Assembly (NCBI RefSeq): GCF_002727185.1
Contig: NZ_NIZW01000019.1
Coordinates: 1 to 64,000, forward strand
Source of the DNA: Rhodopirellula bahusiensis
GTDB lineage: Bacteria > Planctomycetota > Planctomycetia > Pirellulales > Pirellulaceae
Direction: 5' to 3'
Length of the DNA: 64,000 nucleotides
Shown: in pieces, positions 29,552 through 39,792 of the stretch
How the letters are laid out: every line of letters starts with the position of its first letter
Numbering within the stretch: the first letter of the stretch is position 1
Notes under the pieces: model-generated
Told to the model about the DNA's origin: nothing
What the model saw: only the letters and a program-made list of their open reading frames with translations
The model's database searches: none
Position numbers and translations under genes: made by a program

Positions 29552-30592
29552 TCATGAGCCGATGTAGCGGTCGTAAATGGATCTGGCGTGAGGGATGTCT
29601 CGGACGCCACTGATCACTGCGCGGCCGTCACGGAACAGGGTCAGCGTTTGGTCGTCTGGCAATTGCAGTCGCGTGAAGAAACGAGTCGCTTGGACGGGGG
29701 CAACGCTCTGCCAACGCTCAGCGATCTTGCCCAAGTCGATGCGGCGACTTCCGCCAGGGATCTGCACCGCGTTGCGACCGCACAGCGTTTCGGCTTGAGA
29801 CGCGCCCGCTTCGGCGGCATCGAGGAATTCTCGTTGGCCACCCGAGCAAGCCGGACATTGGTTCGACAGATGTTCGTCGATTCCGATCTCTCGAATTTGG
29901 TTCCGCCACAAGTCGATGGAGAGGACTCGCGGGTTGATGGCGGATGAATTGCCGGAGAGAAATTTTAGAGCTTCGGACGATTGCAAACTGGCGATCAAGT
30001 GAGTCGCTGGTCCGATCACTCCTGCGGTGTCGCAAGTTGCCACGTCGCTGGGGTCAGGAACTTCAGGGACAAGGCAACGGAAGCAAGGTGATACGCCGGT
30101 GAAGTAACGGACTTGTCCGTTCGCGCCAACGCAGCCGCCGTGAACCCAAGGCGTGTTCGTTGAGAGCGACCAATCGTTGAGCAGCAAACGCAGGGTGAAA
30201 TTGTCGGCGGCGTCGATCACCAGGTCGACGTCACGTAGATGCTCGGCGATGTTGCCGGGATGAATGTCCGCGACGACTTCTTCGATCACCACGCTCGAGT
30301 TGATTTGACGCAGATGGCTCGCGGCGGCTTCGGCTTTGGCCAGAGCTTGCTTCGCGTCGGATTCGACATAGAGGCTTTGGCGTTGCAGGTTGCTCCATTC
30401 GATCAAGTCACGATCGATCAGGCGGAGGTAGCCGACGCCGGCGCGGACGAGCAATTCCGATGCGACCGAACCGAGGGCGCCGCAGCCGAGGATTGCGACG
30501 CGAGCCGATTGAATCTTGGCCTGGCCCGATTCACCGATGGGGGCGAATTGTGCTTGGCGGACATAGCGATCGTTCGGGTCGGAGATCGCCAT
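29552..30592 (-). CDS. ThiF/MoeB/HesA-family adenylyltransferase (E1-like)
   Basis: 346 residues. It opens with R-Y-V-R-Q-A-Q-F and the nucleotide-binding V-A-I-L-G-C-G-A-L-G-S, followed by D-R-D-L-I-E-W-S-N-L-Q-R-Q, the ATP-site signature of MoeB/ThiF. Zinc ligands are C-F-R-C (about 185) and C-P-A-C (about 264). It adenylates the C-terminus of a ubiquitin-like sulfur carrier (ThiS/MoaD type) for thiamine or molybdopterin synthesis; which one cannot be read. The C-terminal ~75 residues (L-C-G-R-N-A-V-Q-I) are an extra domain. The ATG at 30592 is used because longer frames run into rnpB. Confidence 0.9.
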   Translation of the reverse strand: MAISDPNDRYVRQAQFAPIGESGQAKIQSARVAILGCGALGSVASELLVRAGVGYLRLIDRDLIEWSNLQRQSLYVESDAKQALAKAEAAASHLRQINSSVVIEEVVADIHPGNIAEHLRDVDLVIDAADNFTLRLLLNDWSLSTNTPWVHGGCVGANGQVRYFTGVSPCFRCLVPEVPDPSDVATCDTAGVIGPATHLIASLQSSEALKFLSGNSSAINPRVLSIDLWRNQIREIGIDEHLSNQCPACSGGQREFLDAAEAGASQAETLCGRNAVQIPGGSRRIDLGKIAERWQSVAPVQATRFFTRLQLPDDQTLTLFRDGRAVISGVRDIPHARSIYDRYIGS

Positions 30593-30620
30593 GAAAATCG
30601 AAGCACAAAGAAAGCAAAAA

Positions 30621-31022
<402 letters not shown>

Positions 31023-31050
31023 TCTTGCATCGACCAGGATAGCATGCGGG

Positions 31051-33177
31051 CTATTTTGCAACAGCCAAGTTCTGCGATCGCAGTCCCATCACGTATTCAT
31101 GGGCCACGTTCATGACCTCTTTGTTGTAATACGTGTCGCGGAAGATCTCGTCATTGTTGAGGACCTCATCGAGTTCCTCTTCTTCGGCTTCCGTTTGGGC
31201 TTTCCGTTCCGCACGACGACGAAGGAACTCTTCTTCGTTCAGCGAAATGCTCTTTTGATCTTTTTCGCGAACGTAGAGTTCAATCCGACGCATCAGCTCG
31301 CTGAATTCCTTGTCCTGCTGGACTCGGTTGGCCGAGTTGATCCGAAGTGAGTTGAGCAGGCTGTCCGGGGTCATCGCATACAGGCTGTGTTTTGCCAGCG
31401 GCACCTTGTCGAATTCGAGGGCGTACTCGAGGTCGCCTTCGGCAACGGGCAACTTGCTGGTCATGCTGGGCAGAACCAAGTCGGCTTCGACGCCTTTGAG
31501 CTGGGTGCTCTCGCCGTCGGGCAGATAGAACTGTTGCAACGTGACTTTCAGTGCCCCGTAGTTTGCGTTGTTGGTGCGGAACAGGCTTTGACCGATGTCC
31601 ATCAGCGTTTGAACGGTGCCCTTGCCGTGCGTGGCGGGGTCACCGACGACGATGCCGCGGTGGTAGTCTTTGATCGCACCGGCAAAAATCTCGCTGGCAC
31701 TTGCACTCAGTTTGCTGGTCACGACAACCAATGGGCCGTCCCAAACCGTGCCGCTTTGATCGTCCGCGTATTGTTGGACCGATCCGTCCGAGTTCTTGAC
31801 CTGAACGACGGGGCCACGGTCGATGAACAATCCGGTCAGGCTGATCGCTTCGGTCAAGCTGCCGCCACCGTTGCGAGTCAGGTCAAGGACCACGCCGCCA
31901 ACGTTTTGCTCACGGAAGTCATTCAGGATTCGCTCCACGTCGCGGGTGCTGCTGCGGAAGTCGGTTTCGTTGCGACGTGCTGCTTCCATGTCCATGTAGA
32001 AGCTGGGCAGGTTGATGTAACCCAACTTGACCTTGCCTTGACCTGGCAATTCGTGATCAATGATTTCACCGCGAGCGGCGGAGTCTTCGAGCTCGATGCG
32101 GGCACGAACGATCTTGAAGATCTCTTCGTTGCCGGTTCCACCTGGACGAACGGCCAAGCGAACGAGGCTTCCGGCGCGACCACGGATCAGCTTCACAACT
32201 TCTTTGAGAGGCATTTCGACGATGTCGACCATGGGGCCGTCCGCGTCTTGGCCAACGGCGACGATCACATCATCAGGTTTTAGTTTGCCGTGTGAATCCG
32301 CTGCTCCGCCAGGGATGACTTGACGAACAACCGTTGTGCCATCTTTTTCACCCAAGGAGGCACCGATGCCGTCCAGGTTCAGACGCATGCTGATCGCAAA
32401 GTCTTCCAGCGTTGCTGGTGACATGTAAGTTGAGTGCGGGTCGTATCCGTTGGTCACCGACGAAAGGAACAGTTCCAGCAAATCATCGGAGCTGGTTTGT
32501 TTCCAACGGCGAGCGTAACGAGCGTAACGGCGACGCAATTGGTCTTTCGCGTCAGCCATGATCTCGTCTTTGCTCAGCTCCGGTTCATCCGATTCTGAGT
32601 CGTCTGATTTTTCGTTTCGCAAGTCGAGCAAAGCCAACTTGATCTGACGACGCCAGCGGTCGCGAGCTTCATCGGCATCGCGAGCGAACTGAGTGGCATC
32701 GCGATCGACGATGATTTGTTCGTCACGGGTGAAATCGAACTCTCCGTCGAGCAATTCCATCACCACGGCAACGCGTTCATCCACACGCTGAGTGAACCGT
32801 CCATAGATGTAGTAAGCCAAGCTGAGGTCGCCCAAGCGGACTTGGTCGTCCACGACTTCGGAGTAGCGTTTGAATTCGTCGACGTCGCTCTGCAAAAAGT
32901 ACAGCTTCATCGGGTCGAAGGATTCGAGAAACAAATCCAAAGCCCGACGACTGATCTCGTCGTTGAGGTCCTTACCCGAGACGTGGTTGCTGGGCATCAG
33001 TTTGGCGATCAGCTTCGCGATCACTTTGTCCTGAGGCGTGGGCTGGGGCGGAGCATTTTGTTCCGGTGCGGCCCGCTCGACGACTTGTTCCTGCGCGGAG
33101 GCAGGTTGCTGAAGCAGTGTGGAACCAATGCACCCCACCGCGAGGAACGCGACGGGAAGGGTTTGACGAAACGACAT
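31051..33177 (-). CDS. prc: C-terminal (tail-specific) processing protease
   Basis: A 708-residue periplasmic S41A protease. A signal peptide covers about 1-28. The N-terminal helical domain is followed by a PDZ domain (about 265-345, L-D-G-I-G-A-S-L-G). The catalytic domain follows, with L-D-L-T-R-N-G-G-G-S, Ser495 in S-A-S-A-S-E-I-F and Lys519 in H-G-K-G-T-V-Q. The C-terminal Tsp-type extension is rich in Lys, Glu and Arg. Overall architecture matches E. coli Prc. It degrades or trims periplasmic proteins with non-polar C-termini. Confidence 0.95.
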   Translation of the reverse strand: MSFRQTLPVAFLAVGCIGSTLLQQPASAQEQVVERAAPEQNAPPQPTPQDKVIAKLIAKLMPSNHVSGKDLNDEISRRALDLFLESFDPMKLYFLQSDVDEFKRYSEVVDDQVRLGDLSLAYYIYGRFTQRVDERVAVVMELLDGEFDFTRDEQIIVDRDATQFARDADEARDRWRRQIKLALLDLRNEKSDDSESDEPELSKDEIMADAKDQLRRRYARYARRWKQTSSDDLLELFLSSVTNGYDPHSTYMSPATLEDFAISMRLNLDGIGASLGEKDGTTVVRQVIPGGAADSHGKLKPDDVIVAVGQDADGPMVDIVEMPLKEVVKLIRGRAGSLVRLAVRPGGTGNEEIFKIVRARIELEDSAARGEIIDHELPGQGKVKLGYINLPSFYMDMEAARRNETDFRSSTRDVERILNDFREQNVGGVVLDLTRNGGGSLTEAISLTGLFIDRGPVVQVKNSDGSVQQYADDQSGTVWDGPLVVVTSKLSASASEIFAGAIKDYHRGIVVGDPATHGKGTVQTLMDIGQSLFRTNNANYGALKVTLQQFYLPDGESTQLKGVEADLVLPSMTSKLPVAEGDLEYALEFDKVPLAKHSLYAMTPDSLLNSLRINSANRVQQDKEFSELMRRIELYVREKDQKSISLNEEEFLRRRAERKAQTEAEEEELDEVLNNDEIFRDTYYNKEVMNVAHEYVMGLRSQNLAVAK

Positions 33178-33427
33178 AGATCACGATCGGGTAAAAGGAG
33201 AAACCGACAGAGTTAGGAGGAATGCGTGCCTACCAAAATAGGGCATTCAGGCAGCCTGCGCGCGTCCGTCCGGTTGGATGTTAGGAGTGTGGGGAAAAAA
33301 CGGCAACCTTGATTTTCCGATGTCTTTCGGGGGTCGAGATCCGCTTGTGGCGGTCGAAACGACGTTCGGAACCCGTTTCGGTGCTGCCGATTTTACCTTG
33401 TTACTTCGGTTGAACCCCGCCGGAGGT

Positions 33428-33898
33428 TCAATGGTCTGCTGATGACCGCCATTTTTCTGCTGGCCAGACGACAAATTTCCCGTACTCAGTTTCTCTCTCG
33501 GTCAACCGCTCGAACCCATCGAGCAGTGGATCGGTGGCGTAGTGATAGGTGGACACGGTCCATTTCTGCGGGAAACCTTCCTGAATCGGAGCCCTGATTG
33601 AGGAGGGAACAGCCAGCTTGGCCTGCAACTCAATTCGGTCGTAAAGGTTCCTTTGGCCTGGTTGATTGGTCACCTCGATTTCGTCGAGGGCCGCTGTCAC
33701 GCGAGCAGCATCCTGCCTGGCGAAGAACCAGCACTCTCCGCCCACACGTTGATTTCCGGGGCGCATGGCCGGGTAGTCCTTGCGTCCGAACAAGGTGCCC
33801 TGAACCCAAGCCGGGTGAACGCCCAGCGGGGTGACCGGCCAACAATGTTGACGGCACTGACCTTGGCACAATGTTCCATAGACAAAGTAAACAGCCAT
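33428..33898 (-). CDS. Gamma-glutamylcyclotransferase-fold protein
   Basis: 156 residues. M-A-V-Y-F-V-Y-G-T-L near the start is the phosphate-binding signature of the GGCT/AIG2 family, and D-E-I-E (about residue 84) carries the expected catalytic Glu. The family makes 5-oxoproline from gamma-glutamyl compounds, but many members have unknown substrates. I start at ATG 33898, at the family boundary; ATG 33946 is possible. A 34-aa upstream extension to 34000 has no similarity. Confidence 0.8.
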   Translation of the reverse strand: MAVYFVYGTLCQGQCRQHCWPVTPLGVHPAWVQGTLFGRKDYPAMRPGNQRVGGECWFFARQDAARVTAALDEIEVTNQPGQRNLYDRIELQAKLAVPSSIRAPIQEGFPQKWTVSTYHYATDPLLDGFERLTERETEYGKFVVWPAEKWRSSADH

Positions 33899-34358
33899 CT
33901 CGTCGGGATTCTCCGGGATCGTGCCGGCATAGGAAATCAGGGTCATTTTATTCGAGCTCGTAACAGCGAACTGGGGCGTGGGAACAGGGCATCGCCCCAC
34001 GTAGGCGAGTCTCTCTGAGGCTCGTAATTCTCAGCGTCTTGGCGAGGCGCTGCTACGTGGCTCCACCAAATTCATTGTGCTGGTGTGGTGAAAGGCAGAC
34101 GCGGAATGGGATGCATTTTCGCCAAAATTCTTGCCCTGAAAAGGAAAGGAATCGTTTTCACGTGTCGGTTTCATCGCTGATACAATGAGCGATCCCCTTC
34201 CGTTGCTGTCCAAGCACCCTCCCCTGCCCACCTGCGATGGCGATTTGATCGCCGACGAGACTTCGTTTGCCGGAGAATCCTCGCCCGTTTGCTTGTCTGC
34301 AGTCGGTTGGGTGAGATCACAGCGAGCGGATCTTGAATGGTCTCGCCGAACAAATTGA
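33899..34358. other. Intergenic region between diverging genes
   Basis: It contains a palindromic repeat at 33991-34066. I see no convincing gene in the rest. A 154-aa minus-strand frame (34031-34495) overlaps the signal peptide of the next gene and looks like a shadow. Confidence 0.55.
33991..34066. repeat. Palindromic intergenic repeat
   Basis: The arms CCACGTAG (33997-34004) and CTACGTGG (34053-34060) frame internal complementary segments (GGCGAGTCTCTCTGAGGCTCG and GGCGAGGCGC). The form is that of a long imperfect hairpin unit. Confidence 0.6.
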
Positions 34359-37300
34359 ATGAAGCCAATGGCTAACGAATCGTATCCTCTTCGAAGCGGT
34401 TGCCCTCGAACTTTTCTGTCAGTCTTGTTGGCGGGGATGGTCTGGGGCTTGGGAGCCGTCGACCAGGCGAATGCCGCGGAAGAGGTTTCGTTCAATCAAG
34501 ATATTCGCAGCGTCTTGTCCGACAAGTGCTTTCTTTGCCACGGACCTGACGAATCGACTCGTGAAGCCGGGCTGCGTCTGGATGTTCGGGCCGAGGCGAT
34601 TGATAGCGGTGCGATCGATCCAGGCGACGTGGATGCCAGCGAATTGATGGCACGTATTACCAGCGACGACCCCGATTTGGTGATGCCACCACCCAGCACC
34701 GGCAAGACTATCACCGACCAGGAACAACTGGCGATTCAGCAATGGATCGAACAAGGAGCCGCGTACGAAGAACATTGGGCGTACGTCCCGCCACGTATCC
34801 CTGAGATCCCTCGCGTTTCAGGTTCTCAGTGGTGCCGCAACGAGATCGATCGATTCGTGTTGTCTCGATTGGAATCGGCAGGTGGATCGCCCAACGAAGC
34901 CGCCGACCCAGCGACCTTGATGCGGCGTTTACACTTGGATCTGACGGGACTGCCTCCAAGCCTCGAAACATTGGATGAGCTCGCGAACTCGGGCGATCCT
35001 GATTCAGTGGTGAAGCAACGCATCGAGGAAATGCTCGATTCGGTTTCCTTCGGCGAACGTTGGGCTCGTTGGTGGCTGGACGCGGCTCGCTACGCTGATT
35101 CGGCGGGCTATGAAAAGGACATGCAACGTAACGTCTGGTTCTATCGCGACTGGGTGATCGATGCGATGCACCGGGACATGCCGTACAACCAATTCGTCAT
35201 CGAACAGATCGCAGGTGACTTGTTGCCCGGTGCGACGCAGAGCCAACGCGTTGCGACCGGGTTCCTGCGGAACTCGATGACCAATGAAGAAGGTGGTGCT
35301 GACCCCGAGCAGTTCCGCGTCGAAGGCATGTTTGACCGGATGGATGCGATTGGCAAATCAGTGCTGGGCATCACCACGCAGTGTGCGCAATGTCACACGC
35401 ACAAATACGATCCGATCAGTCACCACGAATACTACGAAATGTTCGCGGCGCTGAATGATTTTCACGAAGCTTGCATCACGGTTTACACTCCCGAACAAGC
35501 CGAGCAACGGGATGAGGTGATGGCGTCCATCGCATCCGCGAAAGAGACGTTTCGAAGCGAACACGTGGATTGGCGGGAGCAGCTTTCGCAGTGGGCTCGC
35601 ACACGTGTGGGCAATGAAATTGACTGGAGAGCGTTGCATCCAACGACCGTTCCTTTCGAAGGCCAAAAGTTCAATGTCTTGGACGACGGTTCCATCGTCA
35701 GCGAGAGTTATGCACCAACCAAAGCCAGTAACGACTTCACGCTGACCACGCACGTGGGCACGATCACCGCGGTTCGGCTCGACGCATTGACGCATCCCCA
35801 GTTGCCTCGCGGTGGCCCCGGACGCAGCATCGATGGCACGGGAGCCTTGTCCGAGTTCAAAGTCAAAATCAAACCGCTTTCGAAAGATGAAAACGGCGAA
35901 CCCAAGCCGGACGTGTGGGTGAGATTCAACCGAGTCTTCAGCGATGCCAATCCGCAACGCCGCAAGCTGAAGCCGCAGTACCGCAATCGCGATGCAAACA
36001 AGGACGAGCGAGTAGTCGGGCCGCCCGAGTATGCGATCGATGGTGACGAAGCGACGGCTTGGACGACGGACATCGGGCCCGGACGCAGCAACCAATCTCG
36101 ACACATTGTGTTTGTGCCTGAGGCCCCTGTCGTGATCGACGACGATTCCGAAGTGACCTTCACGTTGGTGCAGAAGCACGGAGGTTGGAACAGTGACGAC
36201 AACCAGAATTTCTTGATTGGACGCTACCGAGTCAGCATCACTGACGCGGCTGAGTTGCCGGCCGCCGCGATTCCAACCGAAGCAGAATCTATCTTGGCGA
36301 TGAACCCAGATGACTGGACGAATTCGCAAGCCGAATCGGCATTCACCGCTTGGCATCGTTCCATCGCTTGGGGTGATTCAGCGAGCAAGGACGATGAACA
36401 GTCGGCGGTTGAGAAGAGTTTGCTATCGCTCGATTCAAAAATTGAAACGTTGTGGCAACAGTTCCCGGAAACAACAACGCAGCTTGTCGCACAGGCCACC
36501 CAGCGGCCTCGCGAAACGTTTGTGTTTGCTCGCGGCGATTTTTTGAACCCGACGGATTCGGTCCAACCCAACGCTCCCGATTTTTTGCATGAGATGCCTA
36601 GCTATGACGCACCGGACCGCTTGCGATTCGCGAAATGGTTGGTGTCGAAAGATTCACCAACCACTGCCCGGGTGATCGTCAACCGAATTTGGCAGGCCTA
36701 CTTCGGACGCGGTTTGGTTTCAACACCGGAAGACTTCGGCTTCCAATCGTCCGCGCCTAGCCATCCGGAGTTGCTCGATTACTTGGCAACCGAGCTGATG
36801 CAGAACGGCTGGCAGCTCAAACACATTCATCGCTTGATCGTCGAGTCGGCGACCTACCGACAGTCTTCGATTGCTCCCGCGGAAGCATGGCGAGACGATC
36901 CGAACAACGAACTGCTCGCACGAGGCCCACGGCACCGCGTGGAAGCTGAAATGGTTCGTGATCTGGCTTTGTCCGTCAGTGGTTTGTTGGATACGTCCGT
37001 GGGTGGACCAAGTATCTACCCACCAGCTCCGGAATTCCTGTTTCAACCACCGACCAGCTACGGCCCCAAGATTTGGAACACTTCCACGGGAGCCGACCAA
37101 TACCGACGCAGCCTGTATGTGCATCAGTACCGCAGCATTCCGTACCCGCCGTTGCAGGTGTTTGATGCACCCAAAGGTGATGCCGCTTGCGTGCGGCGAG
37201 AGCAGAGCAACACGCCCCTGCAATCGTTGGTGCTGATGAATGAACCACAATTCGTCGATGCCGCGAGAGCCTTTGCGGCACGGATTCTTCGCGAGGCGCC

Positions 37301-37565
37301 AGGCGATGACACGCAACGAATTCGGTTTGCTTTCCGGATGTGCACCAGTCGCGTCCCGGATGCGGAAGAGGTTGCGGTTCTGAAAAGGATGCTTCAGCAG
37401 CAACGCGAGCACATCGCCGAAGGCAAGTTGAATTTGCAAGAGTTGCTCGGCGTTTCGGAACAATCGTGTCGACAATTGACCGGCTTCGAAGCGGAAGATT
37501 TGGCGGCGTGGATGACTGTCAGTCGCACCATTTTGAACTTGGACGAAACGATCACCAAATCATGA
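34359..37565 (+). CDS. PSCyt1/DUF1549/DUF1553 protein with an inserted domain
   Basis: 1068 residues, longer than its two paralogues here (943 and 812). A hydrophobic leader covers about 17-40. The haem motif C-F-L-C-H is at 57-61, followed by DUF1549 (C-A-Q-C-H-T-H-K-Y-D-P near 340), then ~250 extra residues. DUF1553 follows (N-R-I-W-Q-A-Y-F-G to the end). The insert (about 430-640) has beta-strand-rich sequence with Y-A-I-D-G-D-E-A-T-A-W, resembling F5/8 or galactose-binding modules. The stop overlaps the next gene's ATG by 4 bp (ATGA at 37562-37565). Confidence 0.92.
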   Translation: MKPMANESYPLRSGCPRTFLSVLLAGMVWGLGAVDQANAAEEVSFNQDIRSVLSDKCFLCHGPDESTREAGLRLDVRAEAIDSGAIDPGDVDASELMARITSDDPDLVMPPPSTGKTITDQEQLAIQQWIEQGAAYEEHWAYVPPRIPEIPRVSGSQWCRNEIDRFVLSRLESAGGSPNEAADPATLMRRLHLDLTGLPPSLETLDELANSGDPDSVVKQRIEEMLDSVSFGERWARWWLDAARYADSAGYEKDMQRNVWFYRDWVIDAMHRDMPYNQFVIEQIAGDLLPGATQSQRVATGFLRNSMTNEEGGADPEQFRVEGMFDRMDAIGKSVLGITTQCAQCHTHKYDPISHHEYYEMFAALNDFHEACITVYTPEQAEQRDEVMASIASAKETFRSEHVDWREQLSQWARTRVGNEIDWRALHPTTVPFEGQKFNVLDDGSIVSESYAPTKASNDFTLTTHVGTITAVRLDALTHPQLPRGGPGRSIDGTGALSEFKVKIKPLSKDENGEPKPDVWVRFNRVFSDANPQRRKLKPQYRNRDANKDERVVGPPEYAIDGDEATAWTTDIGPGRSNQSRHIVFVPEAPVVIDDDSEVTFTLVQKHGGWNSDDNQNFLIGRYRVSITDAAELPAAAIPTEAESILAMNPDDWTNSQAESAFTAWHRSIAWGDSASKDDEQSAVEKSLLSLDSKIETLWQQFPETTTQLVAQATQRPRETFVFARGDFLNPTDSVQPNAPDFLHEMPSYDAPDRLRFAKWLVSKDSPTTARVIVNRIWQAYFGRGLVSTPEDFGFQSSAPSHPELLDYLATELMQNGWQLKHIHRLIVESATYRQSSIAPAEAWRDDPNNELLARGPRHRVEAEMVRDLALSVSGLLDTSVGGPSIYPPAPEFLFQPPTSYGPKIWNTSTGADQYRRSLYVHQYRSIPYPPLQVFDAPKGDAACVRREQSNTPLQSLVLMNEPQFVDAARAFAARILREAPGDDTQRIRFAFRMCTSRVPDAEEVAVLKRMLQQQREHIAEGKLNLQELLGVSEQSCRQLTGFEAEDLAAWMTVSRTILNLDETITKS

Positions 37566-39049
37566 AGTCATTCAACATGCCACTGATGCACTCGACTCGT
37601 CCTGGAACCGCCGACCCATCGCATTTCGCGAAAGGTTTGGATTTGATGCGTCGTCGATGGTTCTTGCAGCAATGCGGGCTCGGTCTGGGACACATCGCAC
37701 TAACGTCATTGATGGCCGAAGCCGGTGACTTGGACGCTGGCGGTTCACAGCGTTCCGATGTGGATCCCATGGCTCCGAAGGCTCCGCACTTCCCCGCGAA
37801 AATCAAGAATGTGATTTTGTTGTTTATGGGTGGCGGACCCAGCCAATTTGAGATGTTCGACTACAAACCGGAGTTGGAACGACTCGACGGAACGTTGCCA
37901 CCGCCGGAGTTGTTGGACGGCTATCGTGCCGCGTTCATCAATCCGAACTCCAAGCTACTCGGACCAAAGTTCAAGTTTGACAAGAGAGGCTCGGCGGGAA
38001 CGCACGTCAGTGAATTGCTGCCACACACCGCCGGCGTGCTCGATGACATTTGTTTGATTCGATCGATGAAGACGGACGCGTTCAATCACGCGCCTGCTCA
38101 ATTGATGATGAGCACGGGATCGCAACAGTTCGGCCGGCCCAGCATGGGTTCTTGGACCACTTATGGGCTCGGCAGCGAGTCTCGCGATTTACCCGCTTAC
38201 GTTGTTTTCAACAGTGGGAAGAAGGGACCGAGTGCCGGGGCCGGGAACTGGAATTCGGGTTTCTTGCCTTCGCTGCATTCGGGCGTTGAATTCCGAAGCA
38301 GTGGCGATCCGGTTCTGTATCTGTCCAACCCGCCCGGCATGAGTGATTGGTCGCAGCGCCAGTCGTTGCAAACCATCAACGAATTGAATCGGCGACGATT
38401 GGATGTGGTGGGCGATCCCGAGATTGCAACTCGTATCAACGGGTATGAGATGGCGTATCGAATGCAGTCGAGTGCTCCCGAGGCGATGGCACTTTCCGAT
38501 GAGCCCGAACACATTCTGAATCTGTATGGCGCCGAACCCGGCAAGATGTCGTTTGCGAACAATTGCTTGTTGGCTCGCCGATTGGTCCAGCGTGGCGTTC
38601 GGTTCGTGCAACTGTTCCACGAATCATGGGACCAACACGGTGGCTTGACGGGAGGGCTGAAGCAGAATTGCGGCGACACCGATCAGGCATGTGCCGCTTT
38701 GGTGAAAGACCTGAAGCAACAGGGCATGCTGGATGAGACGTTGGTGGTTTGGGGCGGCGAGTTTGGCCGGACGCCAATGGTCCAAGGTGGCAACGATGGT
38801 CGGGATCACCATCCCAATTCGTTCAGCATGTGGATGGCCGGTGGCGGATTGAAATCGGGGTTGGCATACGGGCAGACCGACGAACTGGGGTTCGATGTCG
38901 CCGAGAACCCGGTGCACGTGCACGACCTTCACGCAACGATTCTGCATCTGTTGGGATTTGACCACAAACAGCTGACCTATCGCTTTCAAGGCCGTGACTA
39001 TCGATTGACCGACGTACACGGTGAGTTGGTTCGCGACATCTTGGCGTGA
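37562..39049 (+). CDS. DUF1501 protein
   Basis: 495 residues. R-R-R-W-F-L-Q-Q-C-G-L-G-L-G-H-I-A-L is a twin-arginine-like leader at about 27-45. F-M-G-G-G-P-S-Q-F-E-M-F-D-Y-K-P, C-L-L-A-R-R-L-V-Q-R-G-V-R-F-V-Q-L-F-H and W-G-G-E-F-G-R-T-P are family blocks. The start ATG overlaps the upstream PSCyt1 stop, so the pair is translationally coupled, the tightest of the three pairs here. A longer frame upstream (37340) reads through the other gene in a different frame and is rejected. Confidence 0.93.
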   Translation: MKSFNMPLMHSTRPGTADPSHFAKGLDLMRRRWFLQQCGLGLGHIALTSLMAEAGDLDAGGSQRSDVDPMAPKAPHFPAKIKNVILLFMGGGPSQFEMFDYKPELERLDGTLPPPELLDGYRAAFINPNSKLLGPKFKFDKRGSAGTHVSELLPHTAGVLDDICLIRSMKTDAFNHAPAQLMMSTGSQQFGRPSMGSWTTYGLGSESRDLPAYVVFNSGKKGPSAGAGNWNSGFLPSLHSGVEFRSSGDPVLYLSNPPGMSDWSQRQSLQTINELNRRRLDVVGDPEIATRINGYEMAYRMQSSAPEAMALSDEPEHILNLYGAEPGKMSFANNCLLARRLVQRGVRFVQLFHESWDQHGGLTGGLKQNCGDTDQACAALVKDLKQQGMLDETLVVWGGEFGRTPMVQGGNDGRDHHPNSFSMWMAGGGLKSGLAYGQTDELGFDVAENPVHVHDLHATILHLLGFDHKQLTYRFQGRDYRLTDVHGELVRDILA

Positions 39050-39148
39050 AGCGGAACGTCTCGCGATTCGAGCCGCGTTGTTGTCGGCGATTGGTCGTCT
39101 CTGCTTTTTGAGCTAAATGGCAAACTCTCAGAGCCACCATCGCGCATC

Positions 39149-39180
39149 AAAAAACCTCGCGACCCAGATGGAACGCGAGG
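39149..39180 (-). terminator. Rho-independent terminator of thioredoxin
   Basis: On the minus strand a CCTCGCG...CGCGAGG stem (arms 39174-39180 and 39155-39161) with a 12-base loop is followed directly by TTTTTT. It lies 38 bp after the trxA stop. Confidence 0.85.
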
Positions 39181-39217
39181 ATGATTGAATGCTTCGAGCT
39201 GGTTTCGGTAACCGAAT

Positions 39218-39544
39218 TCAGCTGGCCGAAGTCAGCGCGTCTTGCAGAGCGGCTTTGGGGCGAACGCCGACGAAGGTGTCTGCGATTTCGCCGTTCTTGA
39301 ACAGCAACAAAGTTGGGATGCTGTTGATGCCGAACTTCTGTGCTGCACCTGGATTGTCGTCGATGTTGACTTTGCCAATCTTGACGCCAGGATTTTCCGA
39401 AGCCAGTTCGTCGATCATGGGTGCAATTTGACGGCAAGGACCACACCACGGAGCCCAGAAATCGACCAGCACGGGGCTGTCGCTTTGGAGGACTTCGGAA
39501 TCGAAATTGTCGTCGTTAAATTCTTTGACTGCTTCTGAGGCCAT
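39218..39544 (-). CDS. trxA: Thioredoxin
   Basis: A 108-residue cytosolic disulfide reductant. The active site W-C-G-P-C is in F-W-A-P-W-C-G-P-C-R-Q. I-N-S-I-P-T-L-L-L-F carries the cis-proline, and length and order are those of classical Trx. The start is ATG 39544 (M-A-S-E-A-V); the longer frame to 39919 is not Trx-like. A clean intrinsic terminator follows, so the gene is probably monocistronic. Confidence 0.97.
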   Translation of the reverse strand: MASEAVKEFNDDNFDSEVLQSDSPVLVDFWAPWCGPCRQIAPMIDELASENPGVKIGKVNIDDNPGAAQKFGINSIPTLLLFKNGEIADTFVGVRPKAALQDALTSAS

Positions 39545-39792
39545 GGCCAAGGTCCTTGAACGTAGCGGTGTTGTTGGAGGGGTGATTTTAGAACCCATTG
39601 GCAAACTGTCAATTTGCCTAGTGGGTGAATTGGAGTCTCTGGGGCGACACGCCGTTGACAGCGATTTCACTCGCAATTTACTGCAAGTCAGTCGTTTTGG
39701 CGGATGAGTCCGCCCCACACTTGAAATGACCGTTTGGTACAAGAACTCGCCAAAGGGAGCATGGCGGAACGCCCAAAACAGGTTTTCGCGAA

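Noticed and set aside
33247..33474. 75-aa minus-strand frame near the prc/GGCT gap
   Set aside because: It overlaps the 3' end of the GGCT-like gene in another frame, is basic low-complexity sequence, and I recognise nothing in it.
34031..34495. 154-aa minus-strand frame over the start of the third PSCyt1 gene
   Set aside because: It overlaps the signal peptide of a well-supported gene on the other strand, has no family resemblance and no ribosome site.
37340..37561. Upstream extension of the third DUF1501 gene
   Set aside because: It lies in another frame of the PSCyt1 gene. DUF1501 similarity begins at the ATG at 37562, which overlaps the preceding stop.
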